In this document: piece by piece, positions 1 to 10,813 of the stretch
Position numbering within the stretch: the first letter of the stretch is position 1
Layout: every line of letters starts with the position of its first letter
Origin: Quercus robur
Taxonomy: Eukaryota > Streptophyta > Magnoliopsida > Fagales > Fagaceae
Length of the DNA stretch: 64,000 bases
Reading direction: 5' to 3'
Assembly: GCF_932294415.1 (NCBI RefSeq)
Contig: NC_065542.1
Coordinates: forward strand, 45,783,942-45,847,941
Program-made: the position numbers and the translations under genes
The notes under the pieces: model-generated
The model's database searches: none
What the model saw: the letters and a program-made list of their open reading frames with translations, nothing else
What the model was told of the DNA's origin: nothing

Positions 1-497
1 CGGCTACCTACCGCAACCCTCTTCCTTTTTCCGGGCTTGGGACCGGCTGTGAACAAAACATATGGCACCAAGCACCAACACAGGCGGAGTTAAATTTTTC
101 TAACCTAATACGCATTGAAATTTTAAAATCCTTCAAAACTTATGCTACCAAATACCATTAAGATAGCATTAGCTATGATGTTGACATTGCAGTCTTTATG
201 GGCATTGACATTTTAAATCATTAGGTTAAACCGATAGGGTTCTGCAGTACAATATCTTGCCTCAAATAAACTGTATATAGAATGAAATCGTTCACATTTC
301 AAAAATATTAAGTTCTAACTTCCAACCACATGGTCCATTGTAAAATGAAAGAAATTCAGACACAGATAGAAGACGAGCCACTAGTAACAAGCTGTGCTAG
401 GGTGATTATTTAAAGAATAATCCAAACTTGAATAATAACAACAAAATAACAGATATTGACAGCATCACCAAAACCAGAATTAAAAAAAATAATAATA

Positions 498-800
498 CAA
501 ATATGCTACCAAAATTTGTTGATAAGTAATTCTATTACCGACCAAAACTAGTCATTTACATGAAGGCTAAACCTCAAAACAGAATCCAGCATGCATATAC
601 AAATATCCTACCAAAACTTTTTGATAAGTGATAACTAACAGTACTAATAGTAATACTGACCAAAACTAGACATTTACATGAAGTATAAACCTTAACACAG
701 AATCAGTAAGCGGATAAAAATACCCTACCGAAACTTTTTGACAAGTGTACTAATACCGACCAAAACTAGACATTTACAGGAAGTCTAAACCTTTAAAAGC
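498..800. repeat. Three imperfect tandem copies in the DREB2 3' flank
   Basis: Three consecutive blocks of roughly 85-110 bp (about 498-590, 600-707 and 718-800) repeat the same order of words: a CTACCAAAA-type word, a TTGATAAGTG-type word, ACCGACCAAAACTAG, then CATTTACATGAAG and TAAACCT. They lie directly beyond the stop codon of the minus-strand DREB2 gene, so they probably form its 3' untranslated region. The stretch 1-497 before them holds no gene I can recognise. Confidence 0.75.
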
Positions 801-844
801 TCACTCTAATAAGTGGTATAAGTGGCATACTGTTAAAGAGCCTG

Positions 845-1666
845 CTAAAATTTCCCCAATCCAAGTTGATCAGCATCATAACCAAAACCCAGCACTGAAT
901 CTGTGTTGCCAACAGGATCGTTTAATAGAGCCATAATTTCATACATTAAATTTTCATTTTCTGAACAGTCCAGCAAGTTCTCCTGTCCATTATCCCCAAA
1001 ATAGTTTGTAGACTCATCCTTAGCTTCTGTGACAGGATAATACAGAGTACCCTCATCAGCACAAAACTCAGACACACCAGTAGACTCACCCTCGGCCTCT
1101 GTCCCCACCAAACTTGGCATGTCGGCTTCAGTGACAGGATAATACAGTGCATCCTCATCAGCACAAAACTCAGAAGGGTTTGCCGCAGTTGTGGATTCAG
1201 ATCCCACAGGACTTCCCATTGAATAAGGGACAGACTCAGAGGAAGTCCAGCAGCAATCCTTCACAGATTCCATTGAGGATGTGCGACTTGTGATATCTGG
1301 AAAGTTAAGCCGAGCAGAGAAACCATACATTGTTGAAGCAGCTTCGTCATACGCGGACGCAGCATCAACGGCAGTCCCAAAAGTCCCTAGCCAGAGTTTT
1401 TTTCCACCATTTGGCTCACGAATCTCTGCCACCCACTTACCCCATGTCCTCTGCCTAACCCCTCGGTAATGGCACAGTGAGTTTTCAGGTCCTCCTTTTC
1501 CTTTCACACAACAGCCTTTCTTTGACCCTTTGGCTTGAACTTTAGGAGCCCCACAAGACGCAAACTGGGCAGTATTTTTTTCTTTCCACTTCGCCAGTGT
1601 CTCAGCCACAGAGTCTCTACTATTCTTCCTCTTCCTCTTCTTCTGATCAGGATCAGGATTGTCCAT
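845..1666 (-). CDS. DREB2-type AP2/ERF transcription factor
   Basis: Predicted nuclear activator that binds DRE/CRT elements (A/GCCGAC core) in drought, heat and salt responsive promoters; this role comes from the family. From the ATG at 1666 the protein has 273 residues. It shows a basic stretch KKRKRK (about 9-14, probable NLS), the DREB2 signature KGSKKGC then GKGGPEN (about 46-62), and one AP2 domain (about 66-123) with the DREB-defining Val79 and Glu84 (positions 14 and 19 of the domain). The C-terminal half is acidic and carries an in-frame internal duplication: [17 protein letters not shown] (165-181) recurs as [17 protein letters not shown] (199-215). The open frame continues 34 codons upstream of 1666 but without an ATG, so 1666 is the likely start. 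There is no intron in the coding part; the gene is shorter than typical DREB2A (about 335 aa). No damage seen. Closest to the DREB2A/2C subgroup; exact orthology is not resolved. Confidence 0.93.
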   Translation of the reverse strand: MDNPDPDQKKRKRKNSRDSVAETLAKWKEKNTAQFASCGAPKVQAKGSKKGCCVKGKGGPENSLCHYRGVRQRTWGKWVAEIREPNGGKKLWLGTFGTAVDAASAYDEAASTMYGFSARLNFPDITSRTSSMESVKDCCWTSSESVPYSMGSPVGSESTTAANPSEFCADEDALYYPVTEADMPSLVGTEAEGESTGVSEFCADEGTLYYPVTEAKDESTNYFGDNGQENLLDCSENENLMYEIMALLNDPVGNTDSVLGFGYDADQLGLGKF

Positions 1667-1915
1667 GACCGTGTGAAACCTTTCCAGACAATTCCAATAA
1701 TGCACCCTCTTGCAACGTGGAATGAATTTCCCAAATCGCAAACCCTCTTGCAATAAATCCCACAACAATCAAAAACCCCCAAACAGAAAAGGAAACTGAA
1801 TTTCCTAATCTGAAAAAACACAAACACTTTTATATCAAACCCCAGAAAATTCAAACCCTAAAAAAATAATCAAGAAAAACCCAAACAGAATATTGCCCCC
1901 ACAATCAACGAAAAA

Positions 1916-2150
1916 CCCAATATGAAACCCTAATATTCAAGTAACAATCTTGAATTTTTCAAAAGAATCAAAACAGAAAAAAAATCACAAAACCCAGTAA
2001 AAAAAAAAAAAAAAATCAAACAATAAAGAAAACCCAATATGAAACCCTAATATTCAAGTAACAATATTGAATTTTTCAAAAGAATCAAAACAGAAAAAAA
2101 TCAAAAACCCCAGTAAAAAAAAAAAAAAAAAAATCAAACAATAAAGAAAA
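1916..2150. repeat. 117-bp tandem duplication in the DREB2 leader
   Basis: Two nearly identical copies (1916-2032 and 2033-2150) lie between the DREB2 TATA box and its start codon. Each begins CCCAATATGAAACCC and ends in a run of A followed by TCAAACAATAAAGAAAA. On the gene's strand each copy carries a T-rich tract, so the block may belong to a 5' untranslated intron; a TTTTTTCAG acceptor-like site lies near 1808-1816. The splice structure is inferred, not proven. Confidence 0.8.
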
Positions 2151-2254
2151 CCCAAAACGAAAAAGAAAAAGTATAGTCTAGAAATTGGTACCACTCAGTC
2201 TGAGTCTGAGTCAGTGGACGATTTCTTCTTGATGGGAACGTGTTTGTGTTTGTG

Positions 2255-2257
<3 letters not shown>

Positions 2258-2293
<36 letters not shown>

Positions 2294-2300
2294 TCTTTGG
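2258..2300 (-). promoter_or_regulatory. (GA)n tract plus GAGCTTTCTTTGG core in DREB2 5' leader
   Basis: A 33-bp GA run ends in the word GAGCTTTCTTTGG. On the DREB2 strand it reads as a CT-rich leader just downstream of the TATA box, a common arrangement in plant 5' UTRs. The same run-plus-word recurs at 14421-14453 and, with less flanking similarity, at 12632-12675 in front of the thymidine kinase exon. Confidence 0.6.
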
Positions 2301-2354
2301 TCCCAAGTTCAGAGAGCTTTTGAAAGTGAAAAGGAGCCGTTATGAATCTAAGGG

Positions 2355-2362
2355 TATTTATA
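2355..2362 (-). promoter_or_regulatory. Predicted TATA box of DREB2
   Basis: Reads TATAAATA on the minus strand, within CCCTATAAATACCC. It sits about 690 bp upstream of the start codon, so transcription would begin near 2320-2330 and run through the GA/CT leader. An identical TATTTATAGGG block is conserved in the orphan copy at 14507-14514, which argues for function. Confidence 0.65.
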
Positions 2363-2379
2363 GGGTTCCCGCTTGTTTA

Positions 2380-4770
2380 GTTGCTCTGTTTTATTTTTAT
2401 TTTTTTAAGGCTGAATATTTCTTTTATTTATTTAACATATTTCTTATGTGATTTGTACCTCATCAAAAGACTAATTTTTTAAAAAATTCTTGAAACTGAT
2501 TTTACTTAAAGTAATATTTTAATTTTCTTGAACTTGAGTAGTAAATTTTTTTTAAAAAAAAGTAAATTACCTTAATAATTATTAAATTACTTGTCATTTG
2601 TTTCATAAAAAAAAAAAAATCTTAATTATGAATTATTCAACTGGAAAAAAATCATTTCATAAAAAAATTGTCAAAAATCGTACTATTCACCTTGTGACAT
2701 GTTTGCTGATATAAAATAAATGGCAAAATCATTCCATCTTTGTTGGCCTTGAACAATCTTGATGTTATAGATTCAAACGTAAATATATCATTATGTATAC
2801 ATCATTTCTTATAATTTTCACATATATATACCTAACAATAAATATATATAGAAATGAGTATCAAATTATAAATTTAAAATGATTCCAACAAGAAATATAT
2901 ATAAAAAAATGAGTATCAAATTATAAATTTAAAATGACACATTTCTTTTGTACGTTGATTAGAAGCTACTAATCACCTAACAATGTACTCAATTCAACCT
3001 TTGTCTAGCCCTGCAACATTTGGTGGAGTAACACTTGTTACTCACCACCCGTTTCAAGTAGTGTATTAATAGATTTTTCTTTCAAAAGGGGGGGGGGGGG
3101 GGAGTGTAGTGGCCTAGTAGGCATGATATTATATAAACATTAATTATTGTTGCACGTGATGAGTTATACACTACACACTTAAACTGTAATTATGTTTTGA
3201 AAACACGATTTTAGTTATAATCGTGAAATGGTGTTCACAATTAAAACTAAAATCTTGTTTTCATTTCACAATTATAACTGTAAACACAAAACACGATTTC
3301 AACACAATGTGTAACACTATAATTATCTAATTACCACTACTCTTATGTAAAGGTATTCTAGTGGTAAGCCTAATGGAATCATGACTTTGCGTGTATGCAT
3401 TTGAATATAAAATTATTTTTTAGAGATGATAGAGGGAAGATTTGGATAGAAGTATACTTTATAGAATCATAACTCATAAGTCTTTATTGTGTCATTTTTA
3501 CCTTTTTATTGCACACTTTGGTGATATATGATGGTTCTAATGAAATGGATGCCAATTCGGTTAGGGTGGGAATCAACAACACGGACAGAGAGAGAAAATA
3601 ATTTAACATACTAATTATGAACTCCTTCATGTCTCTTGGGAAGACATTCCTTTTCTATAGAAGATATACTTTATCTAAGAAACATACCTCTTCAATATAT
3701 GACTAATATTAACATTAAATTTATTCTCTTTTGCATATTGGTGAAGCAACATCATCCACAAAGTAGAGAGTTATTGTATAAGTGAGGGTGCATTATATTA
3801 TTGTGTGATCATCTGTTACTGTTATACACTAACAATATGTCCATCTATAGTTTGGTAGTACATCTTCCACTCAGAGGATATTTTTACCTCCCTTTTATTG
3901 GAAGGGATAGGAGTTGGACTAAACAAGGTATCTTTTTATTACAATCTTCGATCTTAGTTCTAATTTTGGTGATTCCTAGGCTAAGGCCAGAATTCTAAAA
4001 AGATTTTAGGGCAATTTGCTTTTGGAACAAAGGTAAGAAACTATGACCTACAACTTTGATTTCCATAAATCTAAAAAAAAAGACCATAATACCAAGTAGA
4101 ACACAATCCTATTCCCAAACAACTTTTAACTTCTCAAAAGGAGACAACAGATCACAAGCAAATGGTTGATATTATTAGGGTATCTAAGATACAGCACCTG
4201 AGAAAACTACACTTTAAATTTTTAACTTTCATATTATATGTGAATACAACCATCTGACTGTAAACTGTTCTTTAAGAAGAAAAGAATAGAAAAATACTTG
4301 TTTCAAATTCACGTTCACTATAGTTTTATATTTTCCAGCAATGAATATTGTTGATAATTAAGGCATCTATCAAACATTGACCAAAGAAATAGATGTAACA
4401 ATATCTACATTCTTGATAGGGACCTAAAGATTTAAAATTCCTAACTCAATTGCAATTTCACTATTGACAAGTTGTGTAGGCTACAAGGCAGAGCATACTA
4501 GGAAAATTCAGATTTCCAGTCTAACAAATGGGAGGTAAACGGCAAAAAATTCAATCGAAGATTGAACCACAAAAATATATTATAACATATATGATACAGG
4601 GAGTGTTCAACTTGTATCTCCAACTTGTATTTGTTAACGAATGAAATATTTCCAAAATTAGAAGTCAATCAATCTCTCTCTCTCCAAACACGGGCCGCAG
4701 AAATCCCAGATACCTAAACTACACCAATCATCCTCTCAATAAAAGCTCTGATTCTTTGGAACTGTACAAT
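2380..4770. other. AT-rich intergenic stretch, no gene recognised
   Basis: It contains poly-A/T runs and a 12-bp G run near 3090. At 3105-3340 a partly self-complementary segment has CACGATTTTAGTTATAATCG-type arms and could be a decayed MITE. The part 2380-2820 is the upstream DREB2 region that is duplicated at 14.7-15.1 kb. The short open frame at 3801-3998 has no recognisable similarity or codon bias and is not called. Confidence 0.5.
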
Positions 4771-4778
4771 TCAAAACA

Positions 4779-6500
4779 CTAGAATGAAATCTTATACCCA
4801 ATACCCATCATTCCAAGCATGCCTCGGAAGGAGACCCCATGCTCACTCCTACTTCCAGTAAATCTATACAAGGCCGCCTTCCTTCGGATTGTTCTCAAGG
4901 GACCTGATCTGTTCCCATGCCTAATTGGTAAAGACATCTCATCCCCAAACAAACTTGAAGCTGAAAACAGTCTGTTTTCCATCTCTTCAATTGGACCAGA
5001 ACTGTACTCCATTGTGATGAATTGCGATGAACGAAGAGGCATGCCCATAAGTTAACCGAGGGGTGAACCCACCTGCATTCCACCAACTGCTATCAAAAGG
5101 GGCAAAATCTCCTTTAAAGTCAGATTCCAGAGCAGAAGACTCCTTTCAACTACAGCTATCTCCACAAGTCTCATTTGTGTCATTGTATATTAGTTTCAGA
5201 ACTTGCACAACTTCACCCATAAAAGGTTTGTGAGTCACCTCTAGGTGAACACACATGGAAGCAATGGCTACCACCTTAGCCATGTCATCGAAGTCATAAC
5301 TTCCAACAAAAGCGGGATCAACCAACTGATTATCAAAAAAAAAAAAAAAAAAGGATCAACCAACTACTCCAAACCTTCTCTACTGGTCAGTAGTGGCCAT
5401 GCCCAAGTTACCAGATTCTCCTGTCCAATAGTTTGGGACATATCCATAGGTTTTCTTCTAGTGAGAAGCTCAGGGAGCACAACCCCATAACTGTAGACAT
5501 CATTCTTGACAAGTAGATGCCCTGTCATTGCATATTCTGGGGCAACATACCTGCAAACCCATTATATTCAAAGTTCATCAATATTTGGAATTGCTGACTA
5601 TAAATATGGTAGCATATATACAAATGAATACTTCTTAATCCAAAGTATGTCACAGAATATGTGGAGAGAGAGAGAGAGAGCATGTCCAATCAAGAACCTA
5701 TGTGAGCTGATAGAATTGTAAGACTATTACTTTAAAATAGTATGGTCATCCAAAAGTTCCCATGACCCGAGTAGAAATCTGACGACTTCCTTCAATTGCT
5801 TCCCTGGCCAACCCAAAATCTGAAACCTTGGGGGTGAAGTCATCTTATAGTAAAACATTACTAGCCTTGAAATCACGGTGTATTACACAAGGATTAGAAT
5901 CTTCATGAAGATAGGCCAATCCTCTTGCTGCACCAAGGGCAATCTTCATCCGTGCATCCCAGTCTAGAGGGCCCTTGTTCTTGTCAACACCTTAAACACC
6001 AATACAGGGGCAATGTGGAAGTTTTCCAACTTAGATTCCACTAAATAATTACAAACAAAATAAAATAAAAGGTAATAAAGAAAATATAACATGTAAATGG
6101 GACTCAACACTGCCATTGCGAACAAGCTCATACACCAAGCACCGTGTCCGCCCTTCAATGCATATACCAATTAGTTTCACAAGATTATGGTGATGCAATC
6201 GACTTAGCATCTCAACTTCTGCAATAAATTCATGGTCCCCATTTTGATTATCCCTTAATAGCAATTTAACTGCAACTTCAGTTTCATCTTCCATAATCCC
6301 ACAGTAAACACATCCAAATCCTCCTTCACCCATAATCCTCTTTGAACTGAACTTATCTGTTGCCTTCTCAAGCTCAGCAAGTGCAAATGTTTTAGCAGAG
6401 AATGGCTACTGATGGTGGACATGAGGGATACTGATGTTGAGCTTGCAATACTACTTGATAATACAGACCTTATGCCTGCGTTAAAAGCAGAGGACTAATT
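4779..6500 (-). pseudogene. ALE2-like receptor serine/threonine kinase pseudogene
   Basis: Pieces of a receptor-like kinase in correct order on the minus strand. About 6090-6420 holds AKTFALAELEKATDKFSS, the glycine loop GEGGFGCVY and the VAIK-type AVKLL lysine region. 5760-5998 holds [20 protein letters not shown], the catalytic loop [11 protein letters not shown] and DFGLAREA. 5370-5550 holds the [15 protein letters not shown] activation/APE region. 5080-5310 has the C-lobe (FDDMAKVVAIASMCV), and 4779-5048 the tail (MEYSSGPIEEMENR, LPIRHGNRSGPL), which is typical of ALE2-type kinases. Defects: nonsense TAA at 5845-5847 straight after SNVLL, a stop after GTFG, a stop in REGLE/LVDP, a frameshift before the tail, an eroded splice donor near 6087, and no extracellular or transmembrane part. 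In the family it would act at the plasma membrane in epidermal/cuticle signalling; this copy cannot. Confidence 0.85.
5315..5365 (+). mobile_element. Tail-only retroposon insertion with 13-bp target duplication
   Basis: GGATCAACCAACT occurs at 5315-5327 and again at 5353-5365, and encloses only GATTATC plus 18 A (5328-5352). This is the footprint of target-primed reverse transcription that copied nothing but the poly-A end. The GATTATC word resembles the 3' end of the SINE family at 7.4 and 26.2 kb (ending ...TTATCAAT.TATC then A-rich). It interrupts the kinase pseudogene. Confidence 0.75.
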
Positions 6501-7440
6501 ATTTTGAATAAGAATAAAGTGTGTTGATGTAGCTCATTAGGTAAGACTAAAATTGATCAGCTTATCATTCAATTGTTCATGCAAGAGGAATCTTCCATGA
6601 TTGGCCATGTGTGTTGATACATCAAAAGTTAATAACCCAGCTTTAAAAGAATGGCCAGCGTGGACTAAGAAGATGTGGTACCAATTTTAAATGATAGCTC
6701 TGCAAGACTTAATGACAAAGTTATTAAAGGTATTGTGATTGATATAAAATATTTATTTATTTCACTAAATTTTGTAACATGGTTCTCTTGCTAGCATTTG
6801 ACACAGCACAACTTAGACCTTACATGATATTCATCATCCATCAACGGTGAATGTCCAGAACCTTTTTTTTTAAAAAAAAAAAAAAAAAAAGGGTTAGAAA
6901 CACTTGCATAATATAGATGTTGTGACCCCGTCAGCTTGAACCCACGCCCCTTGGGGAGGTACGAACTCCCCCAACTGGGTGGTGGTGATACATTACTAGG
7001 GTTTGAAAGAGCATTTTCTTATAATGCACAAATTATTTAAAAAGGTAAAATAAAATAAAACAAATGGGACTAGCTTCCCCCTTTCACAGAATTTCCTTTT
7101 TGATAGCACAATTTCCATTTTTTTGGGCCAGAAGAAAGAGATTATTTCTTCCCTTTTTGTCAATTATTGGGCAGTTTGCAAAGATATGAATATTTTCAAC
7201 ATTGTATATGTGAAAAAAAAAAAAAAAAAAAAGATTAAATTTTTTTTTTTTGAATCAAAGCATGGTATGTGTGCTTTTCATGGGATCGATTAGTGGCGAA
7301 AGTCTCATGTAGGAATTTAAGCCCAAAGAAAAAAAAAAGGCCCGTTAGTCTTTATTTTAATAGATCATGTGACTTTCAATGAAGTTGGATCAATAGGATT
7401 TATTAATTATATGTAAGATTTCTAGAGTAACCAAATGTTT
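6500..7440. other. Intergenic stretch without recognisable gene
   Basis: AT-rich sequence with poly-A runs at 6870 and 7210. Around 6925-7000 is the segment AGCTTGAACCCACGCCCC... with AACTGGGTGGTGG, which has the look of a dispersed repeat, but I cannot assign a class. No open frame with protein similarity. Confidence 0.4.
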
Positions 7441-7448
7441 TTTTTCTT

Positions 7449-7549
7449 TCCTGATAAATTGATAACTGGGGGGATGGAGGGATTTGAACCCTAAACATCT
7501 CCGTTGGAAACACCAGATGGTGCTAGTTGAGCTACAAGGTTCTTGGTGA
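7449..7549 (-). mobile_element. tRNA-derived SINE, copy 1
   Basis: On the minus strand it carries the two internal RNA polymerase III promoter boxes: A-box-like TAGCTCAACTAGC (7522-7534) and B box GGTTCAAATCC (7480-7490), 30-odd bp apart as in tRNA. It ends with ...AGTTATCAATTTATC and an A-rich tail running to about 7438. Imperfect flanking repeats (GAGTAACCAAAT near 7421, GAGTCACTAATT near 7548; 9 of 12 match) may be the old target duplication. The same body is found at 26.2/27.35 kb. Not a functional tRNA gene: no cloverleaf and no anticodon arm. Confidence 0.7.
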
Positions 7550-7744
7550 GTCACTAATTATAAATAGCATTTTTTTTTTTGAATTGTTGCGTGTAGCCCT
7601 TTCTTATCCATTTTATGAAATTTCAAATTTGAATATTTCTTTAGCTTCGAGCCTAGAAATTGATATCTAATTGTTTCAACTTCAATCTTATTCTCTCTAT
7701 TTTTCTTCTCTTTTTTTAATCTTATTGCTGGAATTTCTTTTTCT

Positions 7745-8600
7745 ACGCTAGACATAAGTCCTCACCACATCAAGTTGTATTAGAGCAAAAGATCCTAGAT
7801 CTAAGCCAAAAAATTCATATCTGAGTCAAAGGTAGTAACTTTAAGCTATGGCTGGCCATGGTAGAGGAAATCAAGGCTAGTAGAAAAAAAATAATGAGAT
7901 GAGGCGTATTATTGAAGATTTATTGCTAGCTGTTCTTTTCAGCAATGGGAACCAGTGGGAGACTCACATGAAGATTTTGGAAGGAAACTACAACCCCTTG
8001 GACATATTGGAAAGTGGTCATGAGGATGAGAATGATGATATAGAAGATGAAAACTCATTTCATGATACCAGGTAGAGCATGGAGCATGAGGTAGGTTGGA
8101 AGATCAGTTGGTGTGTGTAGTTGAATTGAAGGATGAAAATTTTGAAAGAGTTTGTGCCATAAATTGAGATTTTCTTTATGATGGTTTAGGGGTGAGTACC
8201 TAATACAAATTAAAGAAATTACTTTATTAAAGTAATGCACATCAAGAGTTCGATGCAAGTCCTAAGAGTGTTCTTTTGGACATGGAAGATTTGCATACAC
8301 ATGATTTGAAAAACCTAATACTTTTCGATGGAATTCAAAATTGAAAAATTTTAGTGAAGATGGATACTTTTACTTGGAATGATGTGATGTTTAAATAATT
8401 TTTTTTATTGGCATAATGCTGAATCATGATAATCTTCCTTTTTATGAAGATAAAGATACAAGATTTGATTGTGTTTAGGAAGAATTTATGGAGCAAGAGC
8501 TGCGAGACAATTCGACAAGCTCCAAGAGCTACATGGACGGGGTTAAGCCAATTTTAGAACAAAGTTGTATGGTGTCAGGTGATGGTACTTTGTTCTATGT
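7745..8600 (+). mobile_element. Eroded, internally deleted LTR-retrotransposon remnant (probably Gypsy)
   Basis: A degenerate tRNA-Met primer-binding site (TGTATTAGAGCAAAAGATCC, about 7777-7796) is followed by a gag-like start (MAGHGRGNQG then MRRIIEDLLLAVL, EGNYNPLDILE) with stops. Near 8495-8535 a piece resembles the RAR-rich C-terminal tail seen in some Gypsy polyproteins (ARAARQFDKLQELHG). Protease, reverse transcriptase and integrase are missing and no LTR can be drawn. It abuts the thymidine kinase exon 2 on the side where exon 3 should be. Superfamily assignment is tentative. Confidence 0.45.
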
Positions 8601-8728
8601 GACTTGTTCATGTTACAAATTGAAGAAAATAATTCTGTATTTTTATACAAGAAAATAGTTCTGTATTTTTATACAAGAAAGGATAATTGTTCGTAATACA
8701 TGTATCACAAATTGTGTCATTGAAATAC

Positions 8729-8873
8729 CTGATCATATGCATCAAGACCAAACTTTTGTCTGAATGGTGACAAATCAGGTAAGGCCAAGCATGGCAATTT
8801 TTCCGCATCATGTATCACGATCGAATCCAATCCATATCTTGTATCTGTATTTGATTTTATTATTGCCACACTT
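8729..8873 (-). pseudogene. Thymidine kinase (TK1-type) exon 2
   Basis: A 145-bp exon bounded by acceptor TGCAG (8874-8878) and donor AG/GTATTT (8727-8729). It encodes [18 protein letters not shown] then [10 protein letters not shown] and [18 protein letters not shown], matching the second part of plant TK1. TK1 phosphorylates deoxythymidine in nucleotide salvage. It joins exon 1 (12326) in phase: the split Arg codon gives NGR-SVAIIK. The lid and zinc-binding exons (family motif DVIGIDEAQFF and onwards) are not found anywhere below 8728; a retroelement remnant takes their place. The gene is therefore truncated. HDAEK replaces the usual HDGEK. Confidence 0.8.
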
Positions 8874-10813
8874 CTGCATAACAGAGATGTAAAAAAGATA
8901 CAAAGCATCATAAGAATAATTCCAAAAACATTTAAACATTGTTCAATAAATCAAGTATTTGAATATTTGCGGCCCTGTATTTGCATAAAGCATGGAAATT
9001 TTTTTCCAACAGAAGTTTTGGTGTTTTTGTAGTTCAAATACCAGTGCAGCAAGATGCTTCAAATAGTTGAAGTATCTCTTGAATGAACAATATCAACCGT
9101 GGTGATAAGAAGTTACAAGCTCCCATAGTTAAATTGATTAAAATCAAAAGCTTTAGATAAGAAATGGAAGAAATCCAAATAGAACACTGATCTCTTTCTA
9201 ATACTCAAAAAACTAGAATTCCAATATCTATATAGGGTCCTAGGGTCTTCAGGAAAATAATGGGAGAGGAAAGGGATCTTAGGTTTAGGGTTCGGGTCCT
9301 GACATAATATTTTCAGCTTAAATGTTGCAGCACATTAGAATAGACCAAGATTTAGAGGCAAATAAGAAACTTAGTCAGACATAATATGTTTTACAGACTT
9401 TACAAGGCTCAAGAGAAGGTTATTATGCCAATAAAATGAAATTTGATATCAATTACTTCTAATAAATGGAAAGAAATGAAATTGAGAATTACAAGTTATA
9501 TGATATCCAAAATTGCTTAAGAAAAATAATGGGTTTAGAGTGATAAGGATCTTGCAAAAAATGACTTTAGATGTGTATACGGACAAAGAGGATTAAGGGA
9601 GGGGGCCATGTAAGTTCTAGAAGGATTAGAACTGAGGAGGAAAGGTTGAGAAAGCGGTGGGGAGAAGTGATTACATATCTTGCATAAATGACACATAATT
9701 TGATAAGCTTCTGTTCAATTTTGAGGTTCTTTTTATATGATTTATATCTATTTTGGGAACTTAAGGAAAGCGGAGGAGTGAGAAATGCCAGGAATAAACA
9801 GCTGCATTTCTCATATATAACCCTAAACAACAAAAACCAAGCCTTAATCCCAAAATTTTTGGGGTTGGATTCTCATATGTCATATAGTATCATGCAAGAT
9901 TTTACACATTTATCATCGATTATATATGGTATCATACAACAACACCAGCCAAGCCTTAATCCTGAAATTTTGAGTTGTCTTCTCATATATCATATCATAC
10001 AAGTAAATTTTCATACACTTGTCATTGATCTAGATTGCCGGTGAATTCAACAAATTTTGACCTTTACACATCATCAAAAAACCTGAACAGACTGAACACA
10101 TAGATACACATGCAAGCATCAATATGCATTATTTGGAATGCAATTTTTGGCATTAGCAGGAGTCAGGACACTGAACAGGTTGACCTATGTGCTTGGACAG
10201 ATGGAATGTCTCTATCGCTGCTGTAACCAGAATTAATAAACTGAAACTAAACAACTTTCTTTGGTACAGATAAAAATATGTTTAAATTCTTGAAGAATGA
10301 AATAACTAAAATGATCTAGATGCCTAATTAGATAATATTTGATATGTAACTGATATCTATTAAGCCTTACCCATAAGTGGACCTTCCAGATTCTACAAAA
10401 TTTAAGAAAGCACCAAGGTTTTAGGCATACAGCTCTTACTCTATCAAATAGTGCTGCTTCGCAACAGAGAGATATTCACAGGAAATGAGTCATTTTCCAT
10501 GATGTGAGTTAGTTGTCACTTAGATCAGGAACATAACCTACATCCTTTGAAATACAAGTCATTTCTCTGATCAAGTCATATAGTTCCTTAGATTTTTTAT
10601 CACCCCTGAAGAAGAATTGGGACCCATTTTGAACCTCTATTCTACTATAACCAGGCTCCTTTATGATCACTGATTCCCGCATCACAGCCCTAACCTCTGC
10701 AGCATTTTCCCAAAACCCAGAGGTGGCATAAGCATTAGACAAGACCACATATTTTCCAGGATTTTCGGGTTCCAATTCAAAAAATTTCTTTGCTGCAAGC
10801 TTTGCCAAGTTCA
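8763..10813. repeat. Segmental duplication, copy A (unexpanded)
   Basis: This stretch, from inside TK exon 2 through the intron to the PPR C-terminal region, is colinear with 17091-25451 apart from large insertions there. Examples are GGTCCTAGGGTCTTCA, GGGATCTTAGGTTTAGGG, GAGGATTAAGGGAGGG and AGCAGGAGTCAGGACAC in both copies. Inside, at 9838-10030, is a second-order imperfect tandem repeat (two CCAAGCCTTAATCC blocks about 115 bp apart). Confidence 0.9.

Noticed and set aside
1667-1768. Upstream extension of the DREB2 frame by 34 codons
   Set aside because: The first codon is TTG; there is no ATG in the extension, and plant nuclear genes rarely start on TTG. The ATG at 1666 precedes the typical basic DREB2 start.
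7449-7549. Possible tRNA gene
   Set aside because: A and B boxes are present but there is no acceptor or anticodon stem and the copy carries a SINE-type tail.
8400-8728. Thymidine kinase exon 3
   Set aside because: No sequence encoding the DEAQFF-type Walker B region or the zinc-binding cysteines was found on either strand; the sequence is retroelement debris.
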